A program made the position numbers and the translations under genes. From positions 46,011 to 110,010 of the forward strand of contig NZ_MWVI01000019.1 in the NCBI RefSeq assembly GCF_002087295.1: 64,000 nucleotides of DNA. Direction: 5' to 3'. This DNA is from Vreelandella lionensis. Its GTDB lineage: Bacteria > Pseudomonadota > Gammaproteobacteria > Pseudomonadales > Halomonadaceae. Shown here piece by piece: positions 31,373 through 41,592 of this stretch (position 1 is the first letter of the stretch; each line of letters begins with the position of its first letter). Below the pieces are notes generated by a model that was not told the DNA's origin, ran no database searches, and worked only from the letters and a program-made list of their open reading frames with translations.

Positions 31373-32187
31373 TTAAATAATGGCGTGACGAACGCGAGCC
31401 GAGACCCATTCCGACACCAGTACCGTGGCGAAAATCAACGCGAAGATAACGCTGACCTGATTCCACGCTAGGCTGTTGATCGAGGCGTTCAGCTGCAGCC
31501 CTATGCCGCCTGCGCCCACCAGCCCCAGCACCGTCGATTCGCGAATATTGATATCCCAGCGGTACACGCTGATCCCCGCCAAGACGGGCATGATTGCGGC
31601 AGCACGCCATAGCTCATGACCTGCAGGCGGCTGGCCCCCGTGGCGCTGATGGCTTCCACCGGCGTGGGGTGAATCTCCTCGATGGCCTCGTAAAGCAGCT
31701 TGCCCACAAAGCCAATCGAGCGCAGCGCGATGGCGATAATACCCGCCAGCACGCCGGGGCCAAGAATGGTCACCAGCAGCATGGCCCAAATCAGCGAGTT
31801 GATCGAACGCGACGAGACGATGATGGTCAGCGCTAAGCTGCGTACGGGCGGATGCGGCGTGGTGTTACGCGCGGCTAAAAACGCCACCGGAAACGCCATC
31901 ATAATGCCCAGCGCGGTAGCCAAGGTGGCGATATTGAGCGTGTCCCACATGGGTTTCCAAAGCTCGCTGGCGTACTCCCAGCGGGGCGGCATCATACGGC
32001 TAATCAGGTCGCTACCCTGGCGGCCAGCGTCTTCCACAAACACCCACATTGTGTTGTCAGAGATCACTTTCCAGCAGAGTAAGAACAGGCTAACGCCCGC
32101 CAGCCAAGCGAGGTACTGCAGCCACTGGGCGCGGGTGGTGCGCCGCTGCCACTGTGGCACACCGTTTGAGGAAGTTGACACCGGCAT
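31373..32187 (-). CDS. phnE: Phosphonate-type ABC permease PhnE (second copy), one frameshift
   Basis: Inner-membrane permease. The characteristic block is AISATGASRLQVMSYGV followed, after a one-base repair near 31,600, by the WDINIRESTVLGLVGAGGIGLQL signature of PhnE. About six hydrophobic segments. It pairs with the upstream phnE1 to form a heterodimeric channel; two phnE genes are common in phnCDEE operons. Gap to phnE1 is 62 bp. Confidence 0.88.
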
Positions 32188-32249
32188 GGAGGATTCCTTT
32201 TGCCTTCAGGCTTTACGTAAAGGGTTGGCAACAAGCGTGCGACGGCGCG

Positions 32250-33077
32250 CTACTGCGTCCAGCGACGCACATGGCTGGAGGCGTACTCACTCATCAGCAC
32301 AATGGCGATGATGATCAGCAGAATGGCGGCCGAGGGGCCGTACTCGTAGCGGCTGAGCGAGGTGTGGAGCGTCGCGCAATCCCCCCCCGCCCCGACAATG
32401 CCGATCACCGACGACTCGCGGAAATTGATATCCAGCCGGTACATGGAGAGCCCGATCAATCGCGGCATCACCTGAGGCTGCACGGCGTGGTTCATGGTTT
32501 GCCACCAGCTCGCCCCGGTGGCGCGCACGGCTTCCACCTGTTTCCAGTCGAGGTCTTCGATATCTTCTGCCAGCAGCTTGGCCATAAAGCCGATGGTGGC
32601 AAAGGCCAGCGTGAGCATGCCCGCAAAGGGGCCAAAGCCGAACATCACCACGAACAGAATGGCAATGATCACCTCTTGAAAGGTACGCGAGACGGCGATG
32701 ATGGCCCGACATACCGCGTAGATGGGCAAGGGGGCGATATTGCGCGCAGCCCCTAGCCCCACCGGGATGGCCAGCAGAACGCCGATCACCCTCGATGTCA
32801 GCGTCATGGTCAGGCTTTCCATCAACCCCGCCAGAATATCGTTTTGACGGCTGACGAAGTCCGGCTGCAAAAACGCGCCGAGAAAGTTCAGCGCACGCCC
32901 GGCACCTTCCGCCACCCGCGCCCCGTTCACTTCCACCGATGCCAGCGCCAGCATCAGGTACACCACGCCACCCAGCGCTGGCGCCCAACGCAGGCGGCGG
33001 CTCTCTACCAGCGGCAGTCGCCGCCACTGGCCTTGGCGGGCGGCCTGCTGGCGGACTTGAGCGTCCGTCGTGCTCAT
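32250..33077 (-). CDS. phnE: Phosphonate-type ABC permease PhnE (first copy), compensated indels
   Basis: Permease of 275 residues with [45 protein letters not shown] and [18 protein letters not shown]. The start overlaps the phnC stop (ATGA). After VGAGG the protein reads DCATLHTS where IGATLNTS is the family pattern: an extra G in an eight-G run and a missing G two codons later cancel out, leaving the frame open but four residues wrong. Confidence 0.88.
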   Translation of the reverse strand: MSTTDAQVRQQAARQGQWRRLPLVESRRLRWAPALGGVVYLMLALASVEVNGARVAEGAGRALNFLGAFLQPDFVSRQNDILAGLMESLTMTLTSRVIGVLLAIPVGLGAARNIAPLPIYAVCRAIIAVSRTFQEVIIAILFVVMFGFGPFAGMLTLAFATIGFMAKLLAEDIEDLDWKQVEAVRATGASWWQTMNHAVQPQVMPRLIGLSMYRLDINFRESSVIGIVGAGGDCATLHTSLSRYEYGPSAAILLIIIAIVLMSEYASSHVRRWTQ

Positions 33078-33949
33078 TGCGCGCCTCCACTCGCTAAGCG
33101 GTTCTGGCGCGGCGCATGTGGTGCTGTGGCTTCCTGCGGCGACGCAACGTGAGCCGTAGCGCCGCTGCTCTCCTCATCGTCGTCATCGGCAGGCCCAGGG
33201 GTGGTGTCCCAATCCTCTTCGCCGTAAATGGTGGTCAGCATCTCGCTGGTCAGATCGCTGGGCTTACCGTCGAAAACGATCTCCCCGGCACGCAGCCCGA
33301 CGATGCGATCAGCAAACTGCTGGGCCAACGCCACATCGTGAATGCTAATGATGGCGGCCAGCTCGCGCTCGGCGCACAGCTCGCGAATCAAGCGCATGAT
33401 TTGGCGAGAGGTTTTAGGGTCCAGGCTCGCGGTGGGTTCATCCACCAGCAGCAGTTTGGGGCTTTGCAGCAGCGCTCGGGCAATGCCCACCCGCTGGCGC
33501 TGACCACCAGAGAGCGCATCGGCGCGGTTATCAATCGCGTGGGGCAGGCCTACACGCTCAAGCAAGCGAAACGCTTCTGCCACGGCTTCCTGCGGGTAGC
33601 GGCGTAAAAAGCTGCGCCAGAAACCTACATAGCCCAGCTGGCCAGAGAGCACGTTCTCCATCACGCTCAGGCGGTCCACCAGGGCGTACTCTTGGAAAAT
33701 CATCCCCATGGAGCGGCGGGCATGGCGCAGGCGGCTGCCAGAGAGTTTTGTCAGCTCCACGTCTTCCAGGCGAATGCTGCCTTGAGTGGGTTCTACCAAA
33801 CGGTTAACGCAGCGAATCAACGTGCTCTTTCCCGCACCAGACGGACCAATGAGGGCCATAACCTGCCCTTTCGGCAGCGAGAGCTGGATATCGGTCAGCG
33901 CGCCGTCGCCGGTAGGGTAACGTTTGCCAACGCCGGTGAGTGTCAACAT
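33074..33949 (-). CDS. phnC: Phosphonate-type ABC transporter ATP-binding protein PhnC
   Basis: ATPase subunit, 291 residues, intact. Walker [14 protein letters not shown]-loop [20 protein letters not shown] signature [15 protein letters not shown], Walker [14 protein letters not shown] and the H-loop [10 protein letters not shown]. An acidic, Pro/Ala-rich tail beyond ~255 is outside the usual fold. Substrate in the PhnC group may be phosphonates, phosphite or related; the sequence does not decide. Confidence 0.93.
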   Translation of the reverse strand: MLTLTGVGKRYPTGDGALTDIQLSLPKGQVMALIGPSGAGKSTLIRCVNRLVEPTQGSIRLEDVELTKLSGSRLRHARRSMGMIFQEYALVDRLSVMENVLSGQLGYVGFWRSFLRRYPQEAVAEAFRLLERVGLPHAIDNRADALSGGQRQRVGIARALLQSPKLLLVDEPTASLDPKTSRQIMRLIRELCAERELAAIISIHDVALAQQFADRIVGLRAGEIVFDGKPSDLTSEMLTTIYGEEDWDTTPGPADDDDEESSGATAHVASPQEATAPHAPRQNRLASGGAQ

Positions 33950-34020
33950 GGAGGGTGCCTCAGTCTCTTATGCGTCCGTGCTTGCGTTCACAAGCACTTC
34001 TCTAATGGCTACATAGCGGC

Positions 34021-34048
34021 TCGGCCAGGAGGTCGCCCTCCTGGCCGA
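34021..34048 (-). repeat. phnD-phnC intergenic hairpin
   Basis: TCGGCCAGGAG and CTCCTGGCCGA are perfect 11-bp arms around a 6-nt loop, 25 bp after phnD, without a following T-run. Such a stem after a binding-protein gene usually protects its mRNA or partly attenuates, giving more PhnD than transporter. Confidence 0.65.
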
Positions 34049-34072
34049 GAAAATCATGGACCAACCGATGGG

Positions 34073-35039
34073 TTAGTCGCAGCCGTACGTCACACCGTTA
34101 GCATCGGCGATGGTACGGATCACTGACCAGTTCTCTTGGTAGGTGATCGGAATGAACTGAGCTTCACCGGAGTTGGCAAACTCGGCTTCCAGCGCGCTGC
34201 CTTCCCAGTCGTAGCTGAAGAACGCGTCCTGAATCTGCTCGGCAAGCTCAGGATTCAGATTGTTCGCCAGGCCATAGGCCGTGGTGGGAAAGGTTTCCGA
34301 GGTGTAGATGACGTTGTAATCGCCTTCGCTCACCACATCGCGTGACAGCATGCGCTTGGCGACAGAGTTGGCAATGGCGGCCGCTTCGTAATCTTTGTTC
34401 ACCACACCCAGGATGGAGTTGTCGTGAGAGCCAGAGAAGGCTGTCTCGAGATCTTCGCCCGCTTCCAGGCCGTACTCAGAGCGCAGCAGCGCGGAAGGCG
34501 CGCGGAAACCGGAGTTGGACGTTTCGGAGGTGAAGGCCAGCTGACGACCGGCTAGGTCTGCCACCGACTCAATGCCGCTATCGGGGTAGGTGATAATTTC
34601 CATCTCGTAGCCGAAGCTACCGTCTTCAGCAGCCATCATGGCGAAGGGGCGGAAGACACCGCAGTTGACCGCCACCGGCACACCGCCCGTGTTGAAGCCC
34701 GCCACGTGAAGACGACCGGCGCGCAGCGCTTCCTGTTTGGGCAGCGTTAGACTGCTCCGGGAAGAACTCGACGTTTTTACCGGTAGCGTCGCTCAGGTGA
34801 TCCAGGAAACCCGCCCAAACGTCGGCATACACGGCCGGGTCTTCTACCGGCGTGTAAGCGAATACCAGCGTATCCGGGTCAACCCACTGTGACTCATCGC
34901 TGGGCACATCGGCGATCATGTCGCCGTCGTTATCCACGTAGCGCGAAGAGAGATCAGCAGAGGCAGTGACCGCTGCCAGTGCAAACGTGCCAGCTACGGC
35001 GGCGCTCAACAGCGTACGAGAGAAAGAGAGAGTATGCAT
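34073..35039 (-). CDS. phnD: Phosphonate-type ABC transporter binding protein PhnD, one frameshift
   Basis: Periplasmic binding protein with a signal peptide (LLSAAVAGTFALAAVTASA). The first part has VFAYTPVEDPAVYADVWAGFLDHLSDATGKNVEFF; after a repair near 34,745 it continues EALRAGRLHVAGFNTGGVPVAVN, SNSGFRAPSALL and GSHDNSILGVVNKDYEAAAIAN, the family hallmarks. It is the first gene of the operon, directly behind the Pho-box array. Confidence 0.9.
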
Positions 35040-35090
35040 GCATCACCTAAGCGAGTTAAGAAGTGTTAACGCCATAGTGGCGAGCCGATG

Positions 35091-35138
35091 TGACAGCCTC
35101 GGGACACTCTCATGACGCCTAGGTGACGAATCCGTGAC
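35091..35138 (-). promoter_or_regulatory. Tandem Pho box: five half-sites at 11-bp spacing
   Basis: On the minus strand GTCA-type tetramers recur every 11 bp at plus positions 35135, 35124, 35113, 35102 and 35091; four are exact GTCA and one is GTCC. PhoB sites are made of CTGTCAT-like 7-bp repeats with 4-bp spacers, so this phasing is a strong PhoB signature. It lies just before phnD, 52 bp from its start. Confidence 0.8.
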
Positions 35139-35141
35139 GAC

Positions 35142-36896
35142 TTAGCAGCCGCCGCCCACGCAGCAGCCGCGCCGCTCCACGAACAGGCTATTGCCCGCGA
35201 TTTTCTTGGCCTGATGCTTCAGCTCCGAGAGCTGCGCAGCAATATCCAACGCCTTGCAGGGGGCGGGATCAGTAATCGGCTTGACGGCAATCGAGACGCT
35301 GACGAAGGGGAAGAACGTCACGCCGCCCTGGCGGCTTTCGATGGAAATCCCCCCCTGCAGACGGTCGCCCTCCTCATAAAAGCCAGGGGCCATGACTTCA
35401 AAGGAGTGCAGAATCTGCCTGCACACGCTTTCCCAATGCCCCAGCGGTAGCAGCATCATGAAATCGTCGCCGCCGATATGGCCGATAAAGCCGCCGGCAC
35501 TCTCCACCTGAGCCTGCAGCAATCGGGACAGTGAGATGATCACGTGGTCGCCGCGGGCATAGCCGTAAGCGTCGTTAAACGCCTTGAAATTATCCAAATC
35601 CACGTAGGCCGCCGCAAAGCCGCTGCCTTGGGATAAATACGAAGACAAGGTTTCGTTGATCAGAATATTGCCGGGCAGCCCGGTGAGCGGATTGGCATGG
35701 CGCGCTTGGCGCACTTGAATCGCGGTAATTTCTCGCAGCAGGTCGACGATATTACCCATCCCTAGGTACTGACCATCGCCATCGACGATGACGAAATCTT
35801 CCTGCTCGATATCGCGGCTGTCGGTGAGCTGCTGACTCAGCGCCTCCAGGGAGAGATCCGCCTCCGCCACGATCATTTTAGGATCGGCGATCTCCAGTAC
35901 GCAGCGTTTGGCGTACAGCGCGTGGCTGTACTGATTGGTGAACAGGGTCAGAAATGTATTGCGGCGCACCACCGCCACGGGAACGCCCCCTTCGATCACC
36001 GCCACGCAGCGCAGACGCGGGTCTTCGCGAAAGCGTTCGGCAAGCATTGGCACCGAGTAAGTCGCGGATACACTCTCAATGGGGCGCAAAATAGAGTGCG
36101 CAGTGCGCCCTGCCGGGCTTTTTAGCTGGGTCGTCGCGGGTAATAGCGTATTGAGCTGCATGGGCGGCTGAAGGCTTGGCCGGGCAAAGTAAAACCCCTG
36201 CAGCAGTGCCAACCCGCGGTCTAGCTCCCATAGGCAGAGATGCTCGGCAGCCGTCTCGACCCCTTCCGCAATGAGCTGGCAATCCAGACTACGCGCCACA
36301 TCCAAAATGGAGCGCAGAAACTCGCGCTTGGCAGGCTCTTGATCAATACCAGAGATAAAGTGGCGATCTAACTTGACGAAGTCGGGCCGCAGCTCTGACC
36401 AGTGGCGCAGGCTGGAGTGCCCGGCCCCTAAATCATCCAGCGCCACCTGAAAGCCCATATCGCGGTAGTGGTCCACCGCTTGACGCATCAGTTCGTAGTC
36501 GTGAATCGGCACGTGCTCGGTCAACTCAATGACCACGCGCTCAGGGGGCAGGCCGCTCTCTTGAATAAAGCTCAGCGTCAGCCCCTCGCGGAAGTCACGC
36601 TCCACGATGGTTAACGGCATCACGTTGAGAAACAACAGCCCCGGCAGCTCAAGCTCGGCAAAGCGGCGAATGGCGAGCCGCCGACACAACAAGTCCAGTT
36701 CAACCAGCAGGCCAGCCTGGGTCGCCACATCAACTAGCCGCAGAGGGGAGTGAAGCGGGGACGTTTTTGGCCCGCGGATCAGCGCTTCATAGCCATAAAT
36801 GGCCTGCTGATTGGCGTCCACAATCGGTTGGAAAAGCACATGCAGCTCTTCTGCCGCAATAATTTGATTTAGCCACTGCGCTTCTTGTGCGGTCAT
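35142..36896 (-). CDS. EAL-CBS-GGDEF protein with Cys-rich tail
   Basis: Intact 584-residue c-di-GMP protein in the less common order EAL first. EAL domain ~15-245 with YEALIRG, VIELTEH, LDDLGAGHSS, KLDRHF and EGVE; a CBS pair ~265-395; and a C-terminal GGDEF domain ~400-560 with GGDDF. The last residues are GCCVGGGC, an unusual four-Cys tail. CBS pairs often bind adenine nucleotides. It ends 3 bp before the Pho-box array and is transcribed toward phnD. Confidence 0.88.
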   Translation of the reverse strand: MTAQEAQWLNQIIAAEELHVLFQPIVDANQQAIYGYEALIRGPKTSPLHSPLRLVDVATQAGLLVELDLLCRRLAIRRFAELELPGLLFLNVMPLTIVERDFREGLTLSFIQESGLPPERVVIELTEHVPIHDYELMRQAVDHYRDMGFQVALDDLGAGHSSLRHWSELRPDFVKLDRHFISGIDQEPAKREFLRSILDVARSLDCQLIAEGVETAAEHLCLWELDRGLALLQGFYFARPSLQPPMQLNTLLPATTQLKSPAGRTAHSILRPIESVSATYSVPMLAERFREDPRLRCVAVIEGGVPVAVVRRNTFLTLFTNQYSHALYAKRCVLEIADPKMIVAEADLSLEALSQQLTDSRDIEQEDFVIVDGDGQYLGMGNIVDLLREITAIQVRQARHANPLTGLPGNILINETLSSYLSQGSGFAAAYVDLDNFKAFNDAYGYARGDHVIISLSRLLQAQVESAGGFIGHIGGDDFMMLLPLGHWESVCRQILHSFEVMAPGFYEEGDRLQGGISIESRQGGVTFFPFVSVSIAVKPITDPAPCKALDIAAQLSELKHQAKKIAGNSLFVERRGCCVGGGC

Positions 36897-37010
36897 ATGC
36901 CTGCTGCCCTATCAAACGTCCACTATCCCTATGTTTCGTAACGCTCCATGAGGAAGGTTCTAGGGCAGCAAGCGTGCGTCATTTCCATGACATTTGCATG
37001 ACAAACACAA

Positions 37011-38937
37011 TCACTTTACGGGTCGATTGGCACCTCGGGCGGTGGAAAGACCACATCGCCACCGCTGGGCATCGAGCTGGCGAATATCCGTCGGGTTGCC
37101 CTGCTCATCCAGGCTTACCAGCCCAATGCCGCTGGCGTTCCATAGCCGCTCTCCGGCGCTGGCTTGGTCTGGGTCGCGGGGGTAGATGCTAAGCTTGCGC
37201 CGCTTGGTGAACCAGTTCAGCGGCGATAACGGCGCGTAGAGCCAACGGTTCAAACGGTCGAAGGTATTCAGCAACTGCTTGGGAAAAGTATTTTTCACCC
37301 CACTCGAAGTGATTTGCCATAGCTTTGGAGCCCGCTTCTGGCGGCGTACGACGATATCGTAGGCAAAGGAGTAGTGAACATCACCGGAGAGGATCACGTA
37401 GTTACCGGGGGTTTTGGAGTGCCGCCAGATATGCAGCAGCACGTTGGCCGCACCGCGGTGCGCCATCCAGTTCTCGGCATCCACCACCAGCGGTTTGCCC
37501 GCCAGGGTGAAGAGTTTTTGGATACTTTCGATCAGCTTGACGCCAAACATGGGCGCAGGCGAGACGATCACCGCGCTTTTAGTGCCCAGCAGCGCCTGCT
37601 GCATCTCCATCAGCGCCTCCCAATCCATCAAGCCTGACGGGCGGTTGGGGCTGCGCTCGCTGCGCCAGCGGCGCGTACGGGTGTCCAGCACGATGAGTGC
37701 GGGCGTGCTGGTACCTGGAACTCCCAGCCCTGAAAGCGCAGCAGCCGCTCAATCAAGGCATCCTGGGCGCCAAGGTTCAGCGGGCCAACATCGTCAAACA
37801 GGGTGATCGCCTGGTGTAGCAACGGATTAAGTTTATCGGGCGCGTTCCCCCACCCTTGGCAGAGCAGGTACGCCACCAGCGCGTTGCCGATAATACGCTT
37901 TGAGAACGGGTGGCCGTAGGCACAGCGCTCCCAGTCGGCGGTCAAGTTCCAGTCGTCGGTCACGTCGTGGTCATCAAAAATCAGCAGGCTGGGCACGTGG
38001 GCCATCAGCCGCGCGCACTGAGGCAGACCCTCTACGAACGCTTCGATGATCGCCTGCTCTTCCCGGTAAGCCTCGGCCTCTTTTTCGTCTAACGCCGGGG
38101 CGTATAGGCAATCACCTGCCACGGCGCGGGCGACCACACCAGGTAGTACATGGCGAGCATCTCGGCCAGCGTCATCAGGTGGTTCTGGGCGTTCGCCGAG
38201 GTGAATACCGGCTTTTTTACGCCGCCAAAAAAGCGCTCACGCAGCGCCGCGTTGCTGGTGACATCCGGCAGCAGCGCTTCCCGGTGGTAGTAGCTTTCCG
38301 GGGCGTTATACAGCGCTTGGCTGTCATCGACGGTAGCGCCCTCAAGCAGTTCATCCACTAGCCCCAGGCGGGCAATCAGCGCATGAACCGCCCGCAGCAT
38401 GGGGCCTGCCACGTCATCCACATACACTTGGTCGCCGGTCATGAGCAGCCACGCGGGCCACTCGGCGGGTGACTCTTGGCGCTCGGCTATCCAGTTATCG
38501 GCCCGCACTAAGCCATCGGCGCTATCGTGATGGGGTTTACGACAGGAGCCGTGCATCAGACGGTGGTGGCGAGAGGCCAACACAAACCCTGGGTAGTCAT
38601 AGTCATCGTGGCATAGCCACGGCGCCCACTCCGGCGGGGCTGCCACGCGCCGTCAGTGCTTTGTACCGGCAGGTCGTAGGCAATGGGGGGGTCGGTGGGC
38701 AGCGCGGTGGGCAGCGAAAGGTCGATACAGTGAATATAAGCATGCCGAACCAATCGCCACGCACTGGTGGGCGTTATCTAACGCGTGGGTTTGCTGCTCC
38801 TCTTGCTCGGGGTTCAGCACGAGCTGCATGGTCGGCGGACGGGTCGCTACCAGCCATAAAATCAGCCGCGACGGCGATAGCCGACGCAGCAAAGGCCCAA
38901 CCAGTACGTCGGGTAACGTCGTGGCGATTTGTGTCAT
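37011..38937 (-). CDS. PhoD-like metallophosphatase, about four frameshifts
   Basis: Alkaline phosphatase D-type calcineurin-like enzyme of about 640 residues. Metal-site blocks are GDQVYVDDVAGPM, FDDHDVTDDWNL and LSGDVHYSFAYD. Breaks lie near 38,750, 38,645, 38,105 and 37,700; each neighbouring frame continues without loss. I see no signal peptide, so it may be cytoplasmic, unlike classical Tat-exported PhoD. The substrate is unknown; nearness to the phn operon suggests phosphorus scavenging, but no Pho box was found in front of it. Confidence 0.78.
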
Positions 38938-38979
38938 TTCACACCCTCTGTGCTGTGTGTTGCATCGCTCTTAAGCTCG

Positions 38980-40344
38980 TTAAGTAGCGACCCCAGGCAG
39001 TTCAATGACTACCTCTAAACCGCCAGACTCGGCGCGCTGTAGGCGCATCTGGCCATGATAAAGTGTGACAAGGTCGGTGACGATGGCTAACCCCAAGCCA
39101 CTGCCTGAACGCTGTTCATCCAGCCGCTTGCCGCGCTGGACCGCTGCCTGGCACTCCTGCGGGTTCATACCGGGGCCGTCAGCGCCCACCACCAACCGCA
39201 GCGTGTTCCCCTGTGCCTGCAGGCGGATATGCACATCGCTGTTGGCCCAGCGCCGGGCGTTGTCCAGTAGATTACCCACCATCTCCTGCAGGTCCTGACC
39301 GTCCATATGCACCCGCACGCCGCTATCCACGGTTTGGCGCAGGGTAATATGGCGGCGCTGCGCTAGCCGGGCAAGCCCGGTGATGAGCGGGGCCAGTGTG
39401 CCTTGGAGAGCCACCGGAGCAAAGCGTAGCCCTTCGCCCGCAGCGGATGCCCGCGCCAAGTGGTGGCGCACGGCCCTGTCGATACGCGACAGCTCGGCCT
39501 CCCAGGTATCGCGACTCTCGCCTGGTAGCTGCTTGGCCAACAGCCGCATCACGCTAATCGGCGTTTTTAGGGCATGGGCCAAGTTGCCTGCCGTGTGACG
39601 ACCCCGTTCGATGAGCCGCTGGTCGCGAGCCAGCACGGCGTTCATGGATGTAGCCAGTGTGGCCAGCTCGTCGGGCAAACGAGTATCCAACTGCTCTGCT
39701 CGCCCCTGCTCTACATCACGTAAGTTGTCGTTCATGCGCCGCAGCGGCGCGAGCCCCCAACGCACTTGTAGCGCCAGCACGCCTAGCAACAGCGCGCCCA
39801 GGCCTAACAGCCCCAGCCACAGCATCTGCTGAAATTCCTGAATATTTTCGCGTAAATCATCGTCCCGCGCGGCCACGCTCACGTGCAGCGGTGCTTCTAA
39901 CGGCGCTAAATAAATATCACGTTCAACGACGCGCAGCTGCTGACCACGCGGGCCCGGGAGCCTGCGGGCGGTCACCCGCTCGCTCTCCAGCACCGGCAAA
40001 CGCTGATCCCATAACGAGCGCGATGCGACCGAGCGGTTCGCCTCATCGGTGATTTGCCAATACCAGCCGGAATAGACATGGTCAAAACGCGAGTCGCCCA
40101 GGGCGCGCTCATAGTTCAGCTGCTGGTTCAGCGGGTCGTAGGTGACCCCAGCAATCACCACATTGAGCGTCGCTTCCAGCCGTTCATCAAACGCATTGAC
40201 TGCAGCGGTGCGGTAATGGTGGGCCAATAGCCAACCAGCAACCGGCAGCGCCAGCAGCACCATGAGCAGCACCGCCAACAGCAGGCGTAGATTGATAGAG
40301 CGGTTGGCCCAGCGCTGACTCCAAGAGACCACATTAGCGTTCAT
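38980..40344 (-). CDS. Sensor histidine kinase (PhoQ-like)
   Basis: Intact 454-residue membrane kinase: first membrane segment LRLLLAVLLMVLLALPVAGWLLA, periplasmic domain ~35-165, second membrane segment LWLGLLGLGALLLGVLALQV, HAMP, a dimerisation domain with NLAHALKTPISVMRLLAKQL (phospho-His in HALKTP) and a catalytic domain with NLLDNARRW, GADGPGMN and GSGLGLAIV. The signal is unknown. It overlaps the response regulator by four bases (ATGA). Confidence 0.92.
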   Translation of the reverse strand: MNANVVSWSQRWANRSINLRLLLAVLLMVLLALPVAGWLLAHHYRTAAVNAFDERLEATLNVVIAGVTYDPLNQQLNYERALGDSRFDHVYSGWYWQITDEANRSVASRSLWDQRLPVLESERVTARRLPGPRGQQLRVVERDIYLAPLEAPLHVSVAARDDDLRENIQEFQQMLWLGLLGLGALLLGVLALQVRWGLAPLRRMNDNLRDVEQGRAEQLDTRLPDELATLATSMNAVLARDQRLIERGRHTAGNLAHALKTPISVMRLLAKQLPGESRDTWEAELSRIDRAVRHHLARASAAGEGLRFAPVALQGTLAPLITGLARLAQRRHITLRQTVDSGVRVHMDGQDLQEMVGNLLDNARRWANSDVHIRLQAQGNTLRLVVGADGPGMNPQECQAAVQRGKRLDEQRSGSGLGLAIVTDLVTLYHGQMRLQRAESGGLEVVIELPGVAT

Positions 40345-41015
40345 GAATCGCTCGGTTCATCAGCTAACAGGCGATACCCCTGACCGCGCAGTGTGGCAAT
40401 GCGCCACGCGCCTAGGTTGCGACGCAACCGGCTGACCTGAACATCAATGACGTTAGAGTCGGGCTCGTGATCGCGGTCGTACACGTGCTCAGACAGCTCG
40501 CTGCGGCTGACCACTCGCGGCGCGGCATGCATTAAGTAGCTTAATAGGCGGGTTTCCTGAGCAGTTAAGCTCACGGGACGCCCCACCAAGGTGACATGCT
40601 GGGTATGAGTATCCAGGCTAAGCTCGCCCACTTTAAGCACCGGGTGCGCATGGCCATGGGTGCGGCGTACCAACGCCCGCAGGCGAAACACCCCCTCGGC
40701 GGGGTCAAACGGCTTGGTCACGTAGTCATCGGCACCCGCGGTAAAACCAGCGGCTTTATCAGCCCAACGTTCACGGGCCGTTAAGATCAGTACCGGCAGA
40801 TCAATGCCATCCTCCCGCCCGGAAGAGAGCCAGCGAGTGCCATCGCCATCGGGCAGGCCAATATCCAAAATGACCGTATCGTACGCTTCTGTGCGCACAA
40901 AAAAGTCCGCTTCCTGGCCGTTCTCTGCCCGCTCGACGATCCAGTCGCCATCTTGCAACGCTTGACTCAGCTCACGGGCAAGCGCCTGGTCATCCTCTAC
41001 CAGTAAACACTTCAT
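40341..41015 (-). CDS. OmpR-family response regulator
   Basis: Receiver domain with DD (EDDQ near residue 9), the phospho-acceptor in VILDIGLPDGDG and Lys in VTKPFDP, then a winged-helix domain ending RLRRNLGAWRIATLRGQGYRL. The ATG at 41015 has an AAGGG site. It forms an operon with the kinase and lies 54 bp downstream of the PepSY gene on the same strand. Confidence 0.93.
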   Translation of the reverse strand: MKCLLVEDDQALARELSQALQDGDWIVERAENGQEADFFVRTEAYDTVILDIGLPDGDGTRWLSSGREDGIDLPVLILTARERWADKAAGFTAGADDYVTKPFDPAEGVFRLRALVRRTHGHAHPVLKVGELSLDTHTQHVTLVGRPVSLTAQETRLLSYLMHAAPRVVSRSELSEHVYDRDHEPDSNVIDVQVSRLRRNLGAWRIATLRGQGYRLLADEPSDS

Positions 41016-41069
41016 CAAAAAACCCTTATGAATACACCTAATAAAGACGAGACACCGCAGGTAACTGTG

Positions 41070-41435
41070 TTAACGCTGCATATCGCGAATACGCACGCCT
41101 TCGATTTGCATGAGCTGTCCGCTTTGGCCATCAAACTCGAACTCTACGACCTGCCCTTGGGGACCTAGCAGCTTGATTTCATACTCAACCAGCCCATCGT
41201 CGCGCTCGATTTCGACCTCCAGCACGTCGCCGATGTAGTGGGCGTCGAGCAAGTCAAGAATAGTCTCCAACGGCACCACATCACCGCGCCGTACCTCGCT
41301 GTGCAGAGCTTCCCAGTGCTGGTCGCCGGTCGCGCTACCCATCAATACGAGGACCAGCGCCAATACCAGCCCGCCCTTATAGGGGAGCCGTTGCCAGGAG
41401 CGCTGCTTAATAGAGAGAAGAGACGTCATTTTCAT
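41070..41435 (-). CDS. PepSY-domain small exported protein
   Basis: A 121-residue protein with an N-terminal membrane/signal segment (GGLVLALVLVLMGSATG) and one PepSY-type domain (VVPLETILDLLDAHYIGDVLEVEIERDDGLVEYEIKLLGPQG). Such proteins often sit next to two-component systems and may tune the kinase. First gene of the PepSY-regulator-kinase unit. Confidence 0.8.
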   Translation of the reverse strand: MKMTSLLSIKQRSWQRLPYKGGLVLALVLVLMGSATGDQHWEALHSEVRRGDVVPLETILDLLDAHYIGDVLEVEIERDDGLVEYEIKLLGPQGQVVEFEFDGQSGQLMQIEGVRIRDMQR

Positions 41436-41592
41436 AACAGTAGGATGCCAAAGGCAACATGAACGCTAGATGAACGGCTTTGTCAGGTTAAGGAAAGAAC
41501 CCCGGTGATATAAATACCCTGTCGCATTCGCTAACTGACCTTCGTTAGGCAGCATCCGGCAATGCATTCACTAAGCAAAGAAGGAATTTGAT

